Positions 1 through 7,281 of a stretch of 13,892 nucleotides of DNA are shown piece after piece. Under the pieces are notes generated by a model. The model saw nothing but the letters and a program-made list of their open reading frames with translations. It was not told where the DNA came from and did not search any database. The DNA lies in assembly GCA_002348905.1 (NCBI GenBank), contig DEBW01000083.1, positions 11,103 through 24,994 of the forward strand. Reading direction: 5' to 3'. Position numbers and translations under genes: made by a program. Position 1 is the stretch's first letter. Every line of letters begins with the position of its first letter. The stretch comes from Ruminococcus flavefaciens. Its GTDB lineage: Bacteria > Bacillota > Clostridia > Oscillospirales > Ruminococcaceae.

Positions 1-211
1 CAGGGCAGCCGAGGTAGCTGTAAACAACGGTCAGGTCTCGACGACTATGCTTCAGAAGAAGCTGAGACTTGGCTATGCAAAGGCTTCAAGAATTATTGAT
101 GAGCTGGAGGAGCGTGGCATTATAGGCCCAAGTGAAGGCTCAAAACCACGAAAGGTACTCATGTCGAAAATGCAGTTCGATGAGTGGAAATTCCGTATGC
201 TGGAGGAATGA
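1..211 (+). CDS. ftsK: DNA translocase FtsK/SpoIIIE, C-terminal end (partial)
   Basis: Only the last 69 codons are present, read in frame 2 and ending at TGA 209-211. The translation contains 'AVNNGQVSTTMLQKKLRLGY', then 'RIIDELEERGIIGPSEGSKP' and 'RKVL'. This is the winged-helix gamma domain that ends FtsK/SpoIIIE translocases. In this family the domain reads polar chromosomal sequences and directs the hexameric motor that pumps DNA through the septum at division or sporulation. The motor ATPase lies upstream, outside the window. The stop overlaps or abuts the start of the next gene, so the two are probably co-transcribed. FtsK and SpoIIIE cannot be told apart from this fragment. Confidence 0.9.
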   Translation, partial: RAAEVAVNNGQVSTTMLQKKLRLGYAKASRIIDELEERGIIGPSEGSKPRKVLMSKMQFDEWKFRMLEE

Positions 212-213
212 TC

Positions 214-771
214 ATGTTATTAGTAGTTTTCTGCGCATTAGCTTCACTATTTGCTGCAATAGCAGCTTTCAGAGTATTGGCAAAGAGAAAGTTCTACCGT
301 GAACATACAACAAAAATGTCAGGAAAGGTGACACAGCACAATAAAGTCACGATAATGGGCGAAAATGCCTATGAGCTGTTTGTGCTTGCAGAAAACTGCT
401 TCACCTACAAGATAACCACGAAATGCAGCGCTGCTAAGAAGCTTACCGAGGGTACGGCTGTTGATATACTCGTGCCCGACCTCGCTGAGCCTGAGACCGG
501 CGACATCATAAGAGAAGACCTTGAGGAGAAAGAAGCCGAGGGCAGACTGAGAGCTGATGAAGCTGAAACCCTGCGTCTGCTCCGTGAGCTTGAGGAAGTA
601 ACAAGAAAGGTACAGAGTATGTCTGCTCCGGACGAAAAGAGAGTAATACTCTGCAAGGAGAGTGTACCGGCTTCAAAATTCTGGCTTCATGCCGGCATTT
701 CTGCGGTATTCTTCATGTTCAACCTCGTTCTGCTCATTACTATGATAATTGATAAGAAGACCGTTTTATAA
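214..771 (+). CDS. Two-helix membrane protein of unknown function
   Basis: I do not recognise this 185-residue protein. I place the start at ATG 214 because GGAGG at 202-206 sits 7 nt upstream. The upstream GTG (184) and ATG (208) in the same frame have no properly spaced site. A hydrophobic helix spans about residues 2-22. Next comes a soluble, beta-rich stretch (35-98) with the pattern G-K-V-T then V-D-I-L-V-P-D, loosely like small membrane-linked DUF3592-type domains. A very charged Glu/Arg helix follows (100-135), and a second membrane helix lies near the C-terminus (157-179). The charged helix could form a coiled coil. It lies directly after ftsK and 17 nt before the radical SAM gene, so it is part of the operon. 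The DUF3592 resemblance is only a suggestion. Confidence 0.75.
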   Translation: MLLVVFCALASLFAAIAAFRVLAKRKFYREHTTKMSGKVTQHNKVTIMGENAYELFVLAENCFTYKITTKCSAAKKLTEGTAVDILVPDLAEPETGDIIREDLEEKEAEGRLRADEAETLRLLRELEEVTRKVQSMSAPDEKRVILCKESVPASKFWLHAGISAVFFMFNLVLLITMIIDKKTVL

Positions 772-788
772 CGAAAGGGCGTGATATC

Positions 789-2714
789 GTGTACGAAGGC
801 TTTCTGCCGACTACAAAAAAGGAAATGGACGAATTGGGGATAGACCAGTTCGATTTCATATACATCACAGGTGATGCTTACGTTGACCACCCAAGCTTTG
901 GCGCATCTATAGTTACAAGGCTTATCGAAGCTATGGGATTTACAGTGGGCATAATAGCTCAGCCTGACTGGCATACCGACAGGGACTTCCGCCGTTTCGG
1001 AGCTCCAAAGTATGCGTTTCTCTTAACAGCGGGAAATATAGATTCTATGGTGGCACATTATACCGCCGCAAAGCGCAAGCGCTCAGATGACGCTTACAGT
1101 CCAGGAGGACTGGCAGGAAAACGTCCTGACAGAGCTGTTATAGTTTACTGTCAGAAGCTCAGGGAGTATTTCGGGGATATCCCGATAGCAATAGGCGGAC
1201 TTGAAGCCTCTCTCCGCCGTTTTGCCCATTACGACTATTGGGACGACGATGTGAGACCGTCAGTCCTCGTTGACAGCGGTGCTGACCTTCTCATGTACGG
1301 TATGGGTGAGCATCAGATACGTGAATTCTGTACACGCATCTCAAACGGCGAGAGCGTAAAGACTATGACGGATATAAGAGGTACGTGCTACCTGACAGAG
1401 CCGGTGAATACTCCTATCGGTGCGGCACAGTGTCCGTCATTTGAGCAGGTTCGTGAAAGCAAGACCGAGTACGCCAAGGCTGTCAAGATACAGTACGACT
1501 GGCAGGATGAGGTCTACGGAAAGACTATAATACAGCGTCACGGAAAAATGATGCTTGTGCAGACTCCTCCGGCTTACAGCCTTACTACCGAGGAGCTTGA
1601 CTATATCTACAGTCTGCCGTATATGAGAGCGGTACACCCGTCATACGATTCTCAGGGCGGAGTGCCGGGAATTGAGGAGGTACGCTTCTCTATCACTCAT
1701 AACCGTGGATGCTTCGGCTACTGTAATTTCTGCTCCATTGCGCTTCATCAGGGCAGGAGAATAACTGTAAGAAGCGAGGAATCAGTTCTTGCCGAGGCTG
1801 AACGTATTACTAAAATGCCCGATTTCAAGGGATATATACACGATGTCGGAGGGCCAACGGCTAATTTCCGCCATACATCATGTGAAAAACAGCTCAGCAA
1901 GGGGCTTTGCATGGGCAAGAAATGTCTTGCTCCAAAACCGTGTCCGGGACTTAAAGTTGACCATACCGAATACCTTGCAATGCTCAGAAAGATACGCAAG
2001 GTCAAGGGAGTTAAGCGAGTATTCATCCGCTCAGGAATACGCTACGACTACCTTATGGAAGACAAAAACGACGAGTTCATGCGTGAACTTATCAAGTACC
2101 ACGTAAGCGGTCAGCTCAAAGTTGCTCCGGAGCATTGCTCGGCGGTAGTCCTCGATAAAATGGGAAAACCGCATATAGAAGCTTACAAGGCATTTCAGAA
2201 GCGTTTCTACGAGATAACCAAGGGTATGGGCAAGGAACAGTATCTTGTACCGTATCTTATGTCGTCACATCCGGGAAGTACGCTGAATGAAGCTATAGAC
2301 CTCGCACTCTTCCTCCGTGACAATCATATCCGCCCGGAGCAGGTGCAGGATTTCTACCCTACACCGGGTACTATTTCTACGGCGATGTTCTATACTGAAC
2401 TTGATCCGTATACTATGGAGAAGGTATATGTACCGAAAACTCCGAAAGAAAAGGCGATGCAGAGAGCACTTCTGCAATATTTCCGACCGCAGAACAGGGA
2501 ACTGGTGCTTGAAGCACTGAAAAAGGCTAACCGCCGTGACCTGATAGGCTCGTCGCCGAAGTGCCTCGTTGAGGATATACCAGTAAAAGGCGGTGATAAG
2601 TCATGGCAGAAAAACGCAAAAGCACGACCGGCAGGCAAGGGCAGAAAAAGCGCACAAGTTCAAAAAGGCGCAGCAAAACACGGCGTAAAGGGAAGTCAAA
2701 AGCGTCGTGGCTGA
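789..2714 (+). CDS. YgiQ family radical SAM protein
   Basis: This 641-residue protein starts at GTG 789, preceded by GAAAGGG at 773-779. It opens with 'FLPTTKKEMDELGIDQFDFI' and then 'TGDAYVDHPSFG', typical of the YgiQ (UPF0313) family. The radical SAM cluster is Cys308-x3-Cys312-x2-Cys315 ('RGCFGYCNFC'), expected to hold a [4Fe-4S] cluster that cleaves S-adenosylmethionine. A second cysteine-rich stretch further on ('CMGKKCLAPKPCPGLKVDH') is also usual in the family. The substrate of YgiQ is not established. The conserved body ends near 'LIGSSPKCLV', and the last roughly 40 residues are a Lys/Arg-rich tail. The DNA for that tail overlaps the next gene by 112 nt. Confidence 0.93.
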   Translation: MYEGFLPTTKKEMDELGIDQFDFIYITGDAYVDHPSFGASIVTRLIEAMGFTVGIIAQPDWHTDRDFRRFGAPKYAFLLTAGNIDSMVAHYTAAKRKRSDDAYSPGGLAGKRPDRAVIVYCQKLREYFGDIPIAIGGLEASLRRFAHYDYWDDDVRPSVLVDSGADLLMYGMGEHQIREFCTRISNGESVKTMTDIRGTCYLTEPVNTPIGAAQCPSFEQVRESKTEYAKAVKIQYDWQDEVYGKTIIQRHGKMMLVQTPPAYSLTTEELDYIYSLPYMRAVHPSYDSQGGVPGIEEVRFSITHNRGCFGYCNFCSIALHQGRRITVRSEESVLAEAERITKMPDFKGYIHDVGGPTANFRHTSCEKQLSKGLCMGKKCLAPKPCPGLKVDHTEYLAMLRKIRKVKGVKRVFIRSGIRYDYLMEDKNDEFMRELIKYHVSGQLKVAPEHCSAVVLDKMGKPHIEAYKAFQKRFYEITKGMGKEQYLVPYLMSSHPGSTLNEAIDLALFLRDNHIRPEQVQDFYPTPGTISTAMFYTELDPYTMEKVYVPKTPKEKAMQRALLQYFRPQNRELVLEALKKANRRDLIGSSPKCLVEDIPVKGGDKSWQKNAKARPAGKGRKSAQVQKGAAKHGVKGSQKRRG

Positions 2715-3562
2715 TAATAGTTGTTCTTCTCGTTATCTATTATGTGATAACCAATATGAAGAACGGCAATATATTGCCGGCTGAGGGCGAGATAAAAGTA
2801 CACTACATAGACGTAGGGCAGGGTGACTGTATATTCATCACTGACGGAAACGAGAATATGCTCATTGACTGCGGAGAATCTGAAAATACTCCCCGTGCGG
2901 TGCAGTATCTCAATAATCTCGGCGTTAAAAAGCTCGATTATGTTGTCGGCACTCATCCGCATTCTGACCATATGGGCGGTATGGCTCAGATAATCGAGAC
3001 ATTCGATATCGGTGAGTTCATCATACCTCATATCGACGATTCTGATATACCGACTACTGTATATTTCAACAAGTTCCTTGACGCTGTTGAAAAGTACAAA
3101 GTTGACCTCAAAGAAGCTAAAGTCGGCAGAGAGATAAATATCGGAGAAGCCAAATGTGAGATAATCGCTCCGAACAGCGAAAAATATAATGATGTAAATA
3201 ATTATTCCGTAGGTATCGTACTGTATCACGGTCAGAACAGCTTTATTTTCACAGGAGATGCAGAAGCTCTCGCTGAGCGTGAGATGCTTGATACAGGCAG
3301 ACTTCATAAAGTGAATGTATACAAGGCAGGTCATCACGGAAGCAGCAGTTCAAGCTCTGATGCATTCCTGAAAGTGATAGATCCTGATGTTGCCGTTATC
3401 TCGTGCGGAGCAGGCAATAAATACGGTCATCCGAATGAAAGTACCATGAAAAGGCTTGAATCCTATACAGACCAGATATACCGCACTGACCTGTGCGGAA
3501 ATATAGTTATAAGTTCTGACGGTGAGCAGCTCAGCGTCAGCACAGAAAGGAATAGCAGATGA
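2603..3562 (+). CDS. ComEC/Rec2-like metallo-beta-lactamase-fold protein, membrane-anchored
   Basis: This 319-residue protein has a very basic N-terminus (1-34), one membrane helix (about 36-53) and a metallo-hydrolase domain. The domain begins 'VHYIDVGQGDCIFI', contains the metal site His118-x-His120-x-Asp122-His123 ('THPHSDHMGG') and continues with 'FTGDAE' and 'AGHHGSSSSSS', ending with 'YGHPNES'. This matches the stand-alone form of the ComEC C-terminal domain, which in ComEC is linked to DNA uptake. Free versions probably act as secreted or membrane-tethered nucleases or phosphodiesterases. The start at ATG 2603 is supported by AAGGCGGTG at 2587-2595, seven bases upstream, although it lies 112 nt inside ygiQ. 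The next in-frame ATG (2756) would remove the anchor. The stop overlaps the DUF3006 gene as ATGA. Confidence 0.9.
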   Translation: MAEKRKSTTGRQGQKKRTSSKRRSKTRRKGKSKASWLIIVVLLVIYYVITNMKNGNILPAEGEIKVHYIDVGQGDCIFITDGNENMLIDCGESENTPRAVQYLNNLGVKKLDYVVGTHPHSDHMGGMAQIIETFDIGEFIIPHIDDSDIPTTVYFNKFLDAVEKYKVDLKEAKVGREINIGEAKCEIIAPNSEKYNDVNNYSVGIVLYHGQNSFIFTGDAEALAEREMLDTGRLHKVNVYKAGHHGSSSSSSDAFLKVIDPDVAVISCGAGNKYGHPNESTMKRLESYTDQIYRTDLCGNIVISSDGEQLSVSTERNSR

Positions 3563-3774
3563 TAATTGACAGATTTGAAGGCGATTATGCTATCATCGAA
3601 ACAGATGAAGGCTTTATAAACGTTTACCGTGCATTTCTTCCTGCAAATGCCCGTGAAGGCGATGTAGTGGTTTGCAGCAACGGCGGATATTACGTTGATC
3701 AGGAAGCTACTGACAGTATCAGAAGCGATGTCAAGGACAGACTTCACAAACTGCTTACAGGTAAAGATGACTGA
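3559..3774 (+). CDS. DUF3006 domain protein
   Basis: This 71-residue protein has the DUF3006 pattern: 'IIDRFEGDYAIIE', then 'EGDVVV', then an acidic/basic helix near the C-terminus ('SIRSDVKDRLHKLL'). It is probably a small cytoplasmic beta-barrel-like domain, and its biochemical role is unknown. It starts at ATG 3559 within the stop of the metallo-hydrolase gene (4-nt ATGA overlap). DUF3006 genes are often found beside ComEC-like metallo-hydrolase genes, which suggests a shared function or translational coupling. Its last 8 nt overlap the flavoprotein gene. Confidence 0.87.
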   Translation: MIIDRFEGDYAIIETDEGFINVYRAFLPANAREGDVVVCSNGGYYVDQEATDSIRSDVKDRLHKLLTGKDD

Positions 3775-4984
3775 TACTATAATAGTAGGCGGCGGAGCTG
3801 CCGGATGTATGGCGGCTGTGCAGGCTGCAAGGTACGGGAAGTCTGTGCTCCTCTTTGAGCGCAATGACCGTATAGGCAGAAAACTGCGTATAACCGGCAA
3901 GGGCAGATGCAACGTCACAAACAATTCCTCAACTGAGGAGCATATGAAAAATATACCTGTGAATCACAGGTTCATGTACAGTTCTTTCTCTATGTTCGGG
4001 GCAGAGGAGACCATGAGCTTTTTCGAGGAGCTTGGCGTACCTCTTAAAACTGAGCGTGGAAACCGTGTATTTCCTGTAAGCGATAATGCTGAGGATATAG
4101 TTGACGCTTTTTCAAGAGAAATGAAAAAGCTCGACGTTAAGATAGTACACAAGCGTGTAAGTTCGCTCATTATTGAGAACGGCGTTTGCTGTGGAGTGAA
4201 AGCCGGCGGAGAGGAATACCGCAGCGGAAGCGTACTCATCGCCTGCGGAGGAAAGTCCTACCCGAATACAGGCTCTACCGGCGACGGATACACCCTCGCA
4301 GAAAGTGCAGGTCATACCGTTACTGAGCTTAAACCAAGTCTTGTACCGCTCGTTTCTCCGGATAAATACTGTACCGAAATGATGGGACTTTCCCTCAGAA
4401 ATGTGACTCTTACCCTTTATTACGGTGAAAAGCCGATATACAGTGAACTTGGTGAGATGCTCTTTACGCATTTCGGCGTTAGCGGTCCATTGGTGCTGAG
4501 CGCAAGCAGTCACATCCGTGACATGAAGCCGAACCGCTACAAGATGCTTATCGACCTTAAACCGGCTCTTTCACCTGAACAGCTCGATGCACGTATACAG
4601 CGTGATTTTGCGGAAAATCTCAACCGTGACTTCATAAATGGCATACGCAAGCTGCTTCCGGCGAAGCTGATACCAGTGATAGTAAAACTCTCAGGCATAT
4701 CTCCTGAGCAGAAGATAAACGGTATCACCCGTGAGCAGAGACTTGCTTTCGGCAGGCTCATAAAGGCTTTCCCAGTGCGTATCAGCGGTTTCAGACCGAT
4801 AGACGAAGCTATCATCACAAGCGGAGGAGTGTCCGTCAAGGAGATAGATCCTCATACTATGGAGTCGAAACTCTGCGAGAGACTTTTCTTTGCCGGAGAA
4901 GTTATCGACATTGATGCTTATACAGGCGGATTTAACCTGCAAATTGCCTTTTCTACAGCATATTCAGCAGCAATATATCTATAA
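3767..4984 (+). CDS. BaiN/YhiN (HI0933) family FAD-dependent oxidoreductase
   Basis: This is a flavoprotein of 405 residues. I start it at ATG 3767, not further upstream, because the dinucleotide-binding strand then begins at residue 5: 'IIVGGGAAGC' (Gly8 to Gly13 in the Rossmann loop). Family marks follow: 'GRKLRITGKGRCNVTN' near residue 45, 'ACGGKSYPNTGSTGDGY' in the middle, and the C-terminal 'FAGEVIDIDAYTGGFNLQIA' that closes the FAD site. The family includes E. coli YhiN and clostridial BaiN, which has been linked to bile acid 7-dehydroxylation. That role is not implied here, because no other bai gene is visible and the family is widespread. It overlaps DUF3006 by 8 nt. Confidence 0.92.
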   Translation: MTDTIIVGGGAAGCMAAVQAARYGKSVLLFERNDRIGRKLRITGKGRCNVTNNSSTEEHMKNIPVNHRFMYSSFSMFGAEETMSFFEELGVPLKTERGNRVFPVSDNAEDIVDAFSREMKKLDVKIVHKRVSSLIIENGVCCGVKAGGEEYRSGSVLIACGGKSYPNTGSTGDGYTLAESAGHTVTELKPSLVPLVSPDKYCTEMMGLSLRNVTLTLYYGEKPIYSELGEMLFTHFGVSGPLVLSASSHIRDMKPNRYKMLIDLKPALSPEQLDARIQRDFAENLNRDFINGIRKLLPAKLIPVIVKLSGISPEQKINGITREQRLAFGRLIKAFPVRISGFRPIDEAIITSGGVSVKEIDPHTMESKLCERLFFAGEVIDIDAYTGGFNLQIAFSTAYSAAIYL

Positions 4985-4997
4985 GGACGTTACACCA

Positions 4998-5525
4998 ATG
5001 AAAAGAGAGAAATGGCAGAAAATATTCCGCTATGTATTTGAATTTGCAGCAGCCGGTTTTGCTGGCTGGATATACGAAGTCGTTACTGTATGGATACTCT
5101 ACCATGAGTTCGTAAACCGTGGTATGCTGCATCTTCCGATAATACCGATATACGCAGTCGGAGCTTTTATACTTCTTGCCATACTCGGAGAACGTGACAG
5201 GAATCCTGTGTTCCTGTTCGTATTCTCAACGGTGGTAACTACCGCCTTTGAGCTTGGAGCTTCCTATCTGCTGGAATTTATCTTCCACAGGCGCTTCTGG
5301 ACTTATGAAGGCTGGCTGTTTTCTCTGCAAGACCGTTCAAGCCTGATATCCAGCGCTATTTTCGGAGTTATGGCAGTCATATACTTCTACGGTCTGCATC
5401 CGCTTTCCGGTAAACTATGCGATAAACTGCCGAAAGCTGTATGCATAGGCTTCTCGGTAACTGCCGTTGGAGCTGTAGTTACAGACCTTTTTATATCCGT
5501 GCGTGAACTGCTTCAGAATAAATAA
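4998..5525 (+). CDS. CmpB-type integral membrane protein (putative ABC transporter type IV family)
   Basis: The start is ATG 4998, after AAGGA at about 4983-4987, giving 175 residues. The protein begins 'MKREKWQKIFRYVFEFAAAG' and then 'GWIYEVV', followed by 'EFVNRGMLHLPIIPIYAVGA'. This matches the family annotated as putative ABC-transporter type IV (PF06541, CmpB), whose hallmark is G-W-x-x-E followed by N-R-G-x-L-x-x-P-x-x-P-I-Y. About five membrane helices are visible, at roughly 11-34, 47-63, 70-94, 112-132 and 146-168. No ATPase or binding-protein gene is nearby, so transport is not supported by context. It lies 13 nt after the flavoprotein gene and 17 nt before cmk. Confidence 0.82.
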   Translation: MKREKWQKIFRYVFEFAAAGFAGWIYEVVTVWILYHEFVNRGMLHLPIIPIYAVGAFILLAILGERDRNPVFLFVFSTVVTTAFELGASYLLEFIFHRRFWTYEGWLFSLQDRSSLISSAIFGVMAVIYFYGLHPLSGKLCDKLPKAVCIGFSVTAVGAVVTDLFISVRELLQNK

Positions 5526-5542
5526 TTAAGGAGAATAAATCA

Positions 5543-6208
5543 ATGAGTACAATAAATATCGCAATAGACGGCCCTGCCGGTGCAGGAAAAAGTACGATAG
5601 CAAAAATGGTATCAGCCAGACTTGGCTATATCTACGTTGATACAGGAGCGCTTTACCGTACTGTTGCGCTTTACATCACCGAAAACAATATCCCTGATGA
5701 GGACATTGAAAAGTCACTTGAAAATGCTGACGTTTCACTTCGCTTCGTTGACGGCGCTCAGCGTGTTTTCCTCGGAGACAGAGACGTTTCTGACCTGATA
5801 CGCACTCCTGAGATATCTATGGCTGCTTCACGCACATCTGCTATACCAGCCGTAAGAGCGTACCTCTTTGAAACTCAGCAGAAGATAGCCCGTGAGAACA
5901 ATATCCTCATGGACGGCAGAGATATCGGTACTGTTGTACTCCCGAATGCTGACGTAAAGATATTCCTCACCGCTTCCGCAGAGGAACGTGCAAACAGACG
6001 CTACAAGGAGCTTGCTGAAAAGCCAGAATGTCCGTCTTATGAGGATATCCTCAAAGACATAATCCAGCGTGACTATCAGGATATGCACCGTGAGATAGCT
6101 CCGCTGAAACAGGCTGATGATGCCGTTCTTGTTGATACCACAAAGCTCAGTTTAGATGAATCTGCTGAGGCTATAGTCAATGTTATAAAGGAAAAGCTTG
6201 GAAAATGA
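5543..6208 (+). CDS. cmk: Cytidylate kinase
   Basis: This 221-residue enzyme transfers phosphate from ATP to CMP or dCMP in the cytoplasm, feeding CTP and DNA precursor pools. The P-loop is 'GPAGAGKST' (residues 10-18). 'YVDTGALYRTVAL' follows, then the nucleotide-binding 'DGRDIGTVV' and the lid-region 'RANRRYKEL'. Length and motif order are normal for bacterial Cmk. A strong site, AAGGAGA at 5528-5534, precedes ATG 5543. Its stop overlaps the acetyltransferase start as ATGA. Cmk upstream of plsC and ispH-rpsA is a recurrent clostridial arrangement. Confidence 0.97.
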   Translation: MSTINIAIDGPAGAGKSTIAKMVSARLGYIYVDTGALYRTVALYITENNIPDEDIEKSLENADVSLRFVDGAQRVFLGDRDVSDLIRTPEISMAASRTSAIPAVRAYLFETQQKIARENNILMDGRDIGTVVLPNADVKIFLTASAEERANRRYKELAEKPECPSYEDILKDIIQRDYQDMHREIAPLKQADDAVLVDTTKLSLDESAEAIVNVIKEKLGK

Positions 6209-6651
6209 ACTATATCATAAGACAGGCAGTGCCTGCTGATAAGCCGTATATTGAGAAACTCTTTAATGAGATGCTCAGAAGTATCTATAATACCGATGAT
6301 ACTGAGGAATATGAGGCTGGATATCTTGATAAGTTTTTCGGCGGTTCGGCTGACCGTATATTTGTAGCTGTGGTAAACGGCGAAACTGCGGCATATATTT
6401 CAGTTGAAGCCTATCCTGAACATATTTACCTTGACGATTTTTCTGTTTCAGAAAAATACCGTAAAATGGGCATAGGTACGGCACTTGTAAAGAGAGTCGA
6501 GGAATATGCCGGAGAACTTGGTCTGACAGGTGTCGAACTTCATGTTGAAAAGTCAAACGCTTCAGCTCTCAGACTGTACGAAAAACTTGGATATCGTATA
6601 GCTGACGAGGAAGAAAGCCGCTTTAAAATGACAAAGAAAGGAGAAATTTGA
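6205..6651 (+). CDS. GNAT family N-acetyltransferase
   Basis: This 148-residue protein has the GNAT acetyl-CoA-binding signature Arg86-x-x-Gly89-x-Gly91 within 'VSEKYRKMGIGTAL'. It is followed by the family's 'LHVEKSNASALRLYEKLGY' beta strand and helix near the C-terminus. It should move an acetyl group from acetyl-CoA to an amine, but the acceptor cannot be predicted. The start ATG overlaps the cmk stop by 4 nt, so translation is probably coupled. RimI-like motifs are not clear enough to name it. Confidence 0.9.
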   Translation: MNYIIRQAVPADKPYIEKLFNEMLRSIYNTDDTEEYEAGYLDKFFGGSADRIFVAVVNGETAAYISVEAYPEHIYLDDFSVSEKYRKMGIGTALVKRVEEYAGELGLTGVELHVEKSNASALRLYEKLGYRIADEEESRFKMTKKGEI

Positions 6652-7281
6652 TTGTATTATATAGTTAAATTTCTTGTGCTGGTGTATTTCCGCATAATGT
6701 ATAACCTGCATTTTGAGGGAAAAGACAATATCCCACGGGGAGAAGCTGTTATTTATGCTTCAAATCACCGCACAAATGCTGATCCGCCTCTCGTAGGATG
6801 CAATGCCGTTGGTAAATTCGCTTTTATGGCTAAAGAGGAGCTTTTCAAAAACAAGCTCTTTGCATGGCTGATATCTTCTCTCGGAGCTTTCCCTGTTGCA
6901 AGAGGAAAGGGTGATATGGGCGTTATCGACACCGCTGTTGAGCGACTTCAAAGCGGCAGAAGCCTTATGATATTCCCGGAAGGTACCCGCTCAAAGACCG
7001 GCAAGGTCAGCAAGGGACACGCCGGAGCTGCTCTTATCGCTGCAAAGGCTGACAAGAGAATAGTACCTGTTGGTATAGTTTTCGGAGAAAAACTGAAATT
7101 CCGTACAAGAGTTACCGTTAAATACGGTGAGCCTATTGATCCTAAAGAGTACGTCGAGCCTGCTGATGAGCCGAATCCACGCCAGCTCGTAAAGCTCAAA
7201 AACCGCTATATGGAAGAGATAAAGAAACTCGTCGAGGGCGATGAGGTACAGGATATCAAGGAGGATAAGGATAATGCGTGA
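6652..7281 (+). CDS. plsC: 1-acyl-sn-glycerol-3-phosphate acyltransferase
   Basis: The 209-residue protein carries the acyltransferase H-x4-D motif as His39-Arg-Thr-Asn-Ala-Asp44 ('ASNHRTNADP'), and 'FPEGTRS' beginning at residue 108. It makes phosphatidic acid from lysophosphatidic acid at the inner face of the membrane. A hydrophobic N-terminal segment (residues 3-15) probably helps it bind the membrane. The start is an unusual TTG at 6652, immediately after the acetyltransferase stop. It is chosen because AAAGGAG at 6637-6643 lies 8 nt upstream and no ATG fits before 'YYIVKFLVLVYFRIM'. Its last 8 nt overlap ispH. Confidence 0.94.
   Translation: MYYIVKFLVLVYFRIMYNLHFEGKDNIPRGEAVIYASNHRTNADPPLVGCNAVGKFAFMAKEELFKNKLFAWLISSLGAFPVARGKGDMGVIDTAVERLQSGRSLMIFPEGTRSKTGKVSKGHAGAALIAAKADKRIVPVGIVFGEKLKFRTRVTVKYGEPIDPKEYVEPADEPNPRQLVKLKNRYMEEIKKLVEGDEVQDIKEDKDNA

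Noticed and set aside
2696..3337. Reverse-strand open frame of 213 codons opposite the metallo-hydrolase gene
   Set aside because: It lies fully antisense to a gene with clear catalytic motifs, shows no recognisable domain, and has no reverse-strand ribosome site that I could find. It is a codon-bias shadow.
3695..3766. Upstream start for the BaiN-like flavoprotein (24 extra residues)
   Set aside because: The extra part lies inside DUF3006 and does not resemble the family N-terminus. ATG 3767 puts the FAD-binding strand at residue 5, as is usual.
3778..3783. TATAAT near the flavoprotein start
   Set aside because: The corresponding -35 position reads TTACAG, a poor match, and the site is inside a coupled operon.
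3767..4984. Bile-acid 7-dehydroxylation function for the BaiN-like gene
   Set aside because: No other bai gene is in the window and this family is widespread in bacteria that do not modify bile acids.
4890..4997. Upstream start for the CmpB-type protein (36 extra residues)
   Set aside because: The extra part is out-of-frame flavoprotein sequence. ATG 4998 has a ribosome site and gives the usual family N-terminus.
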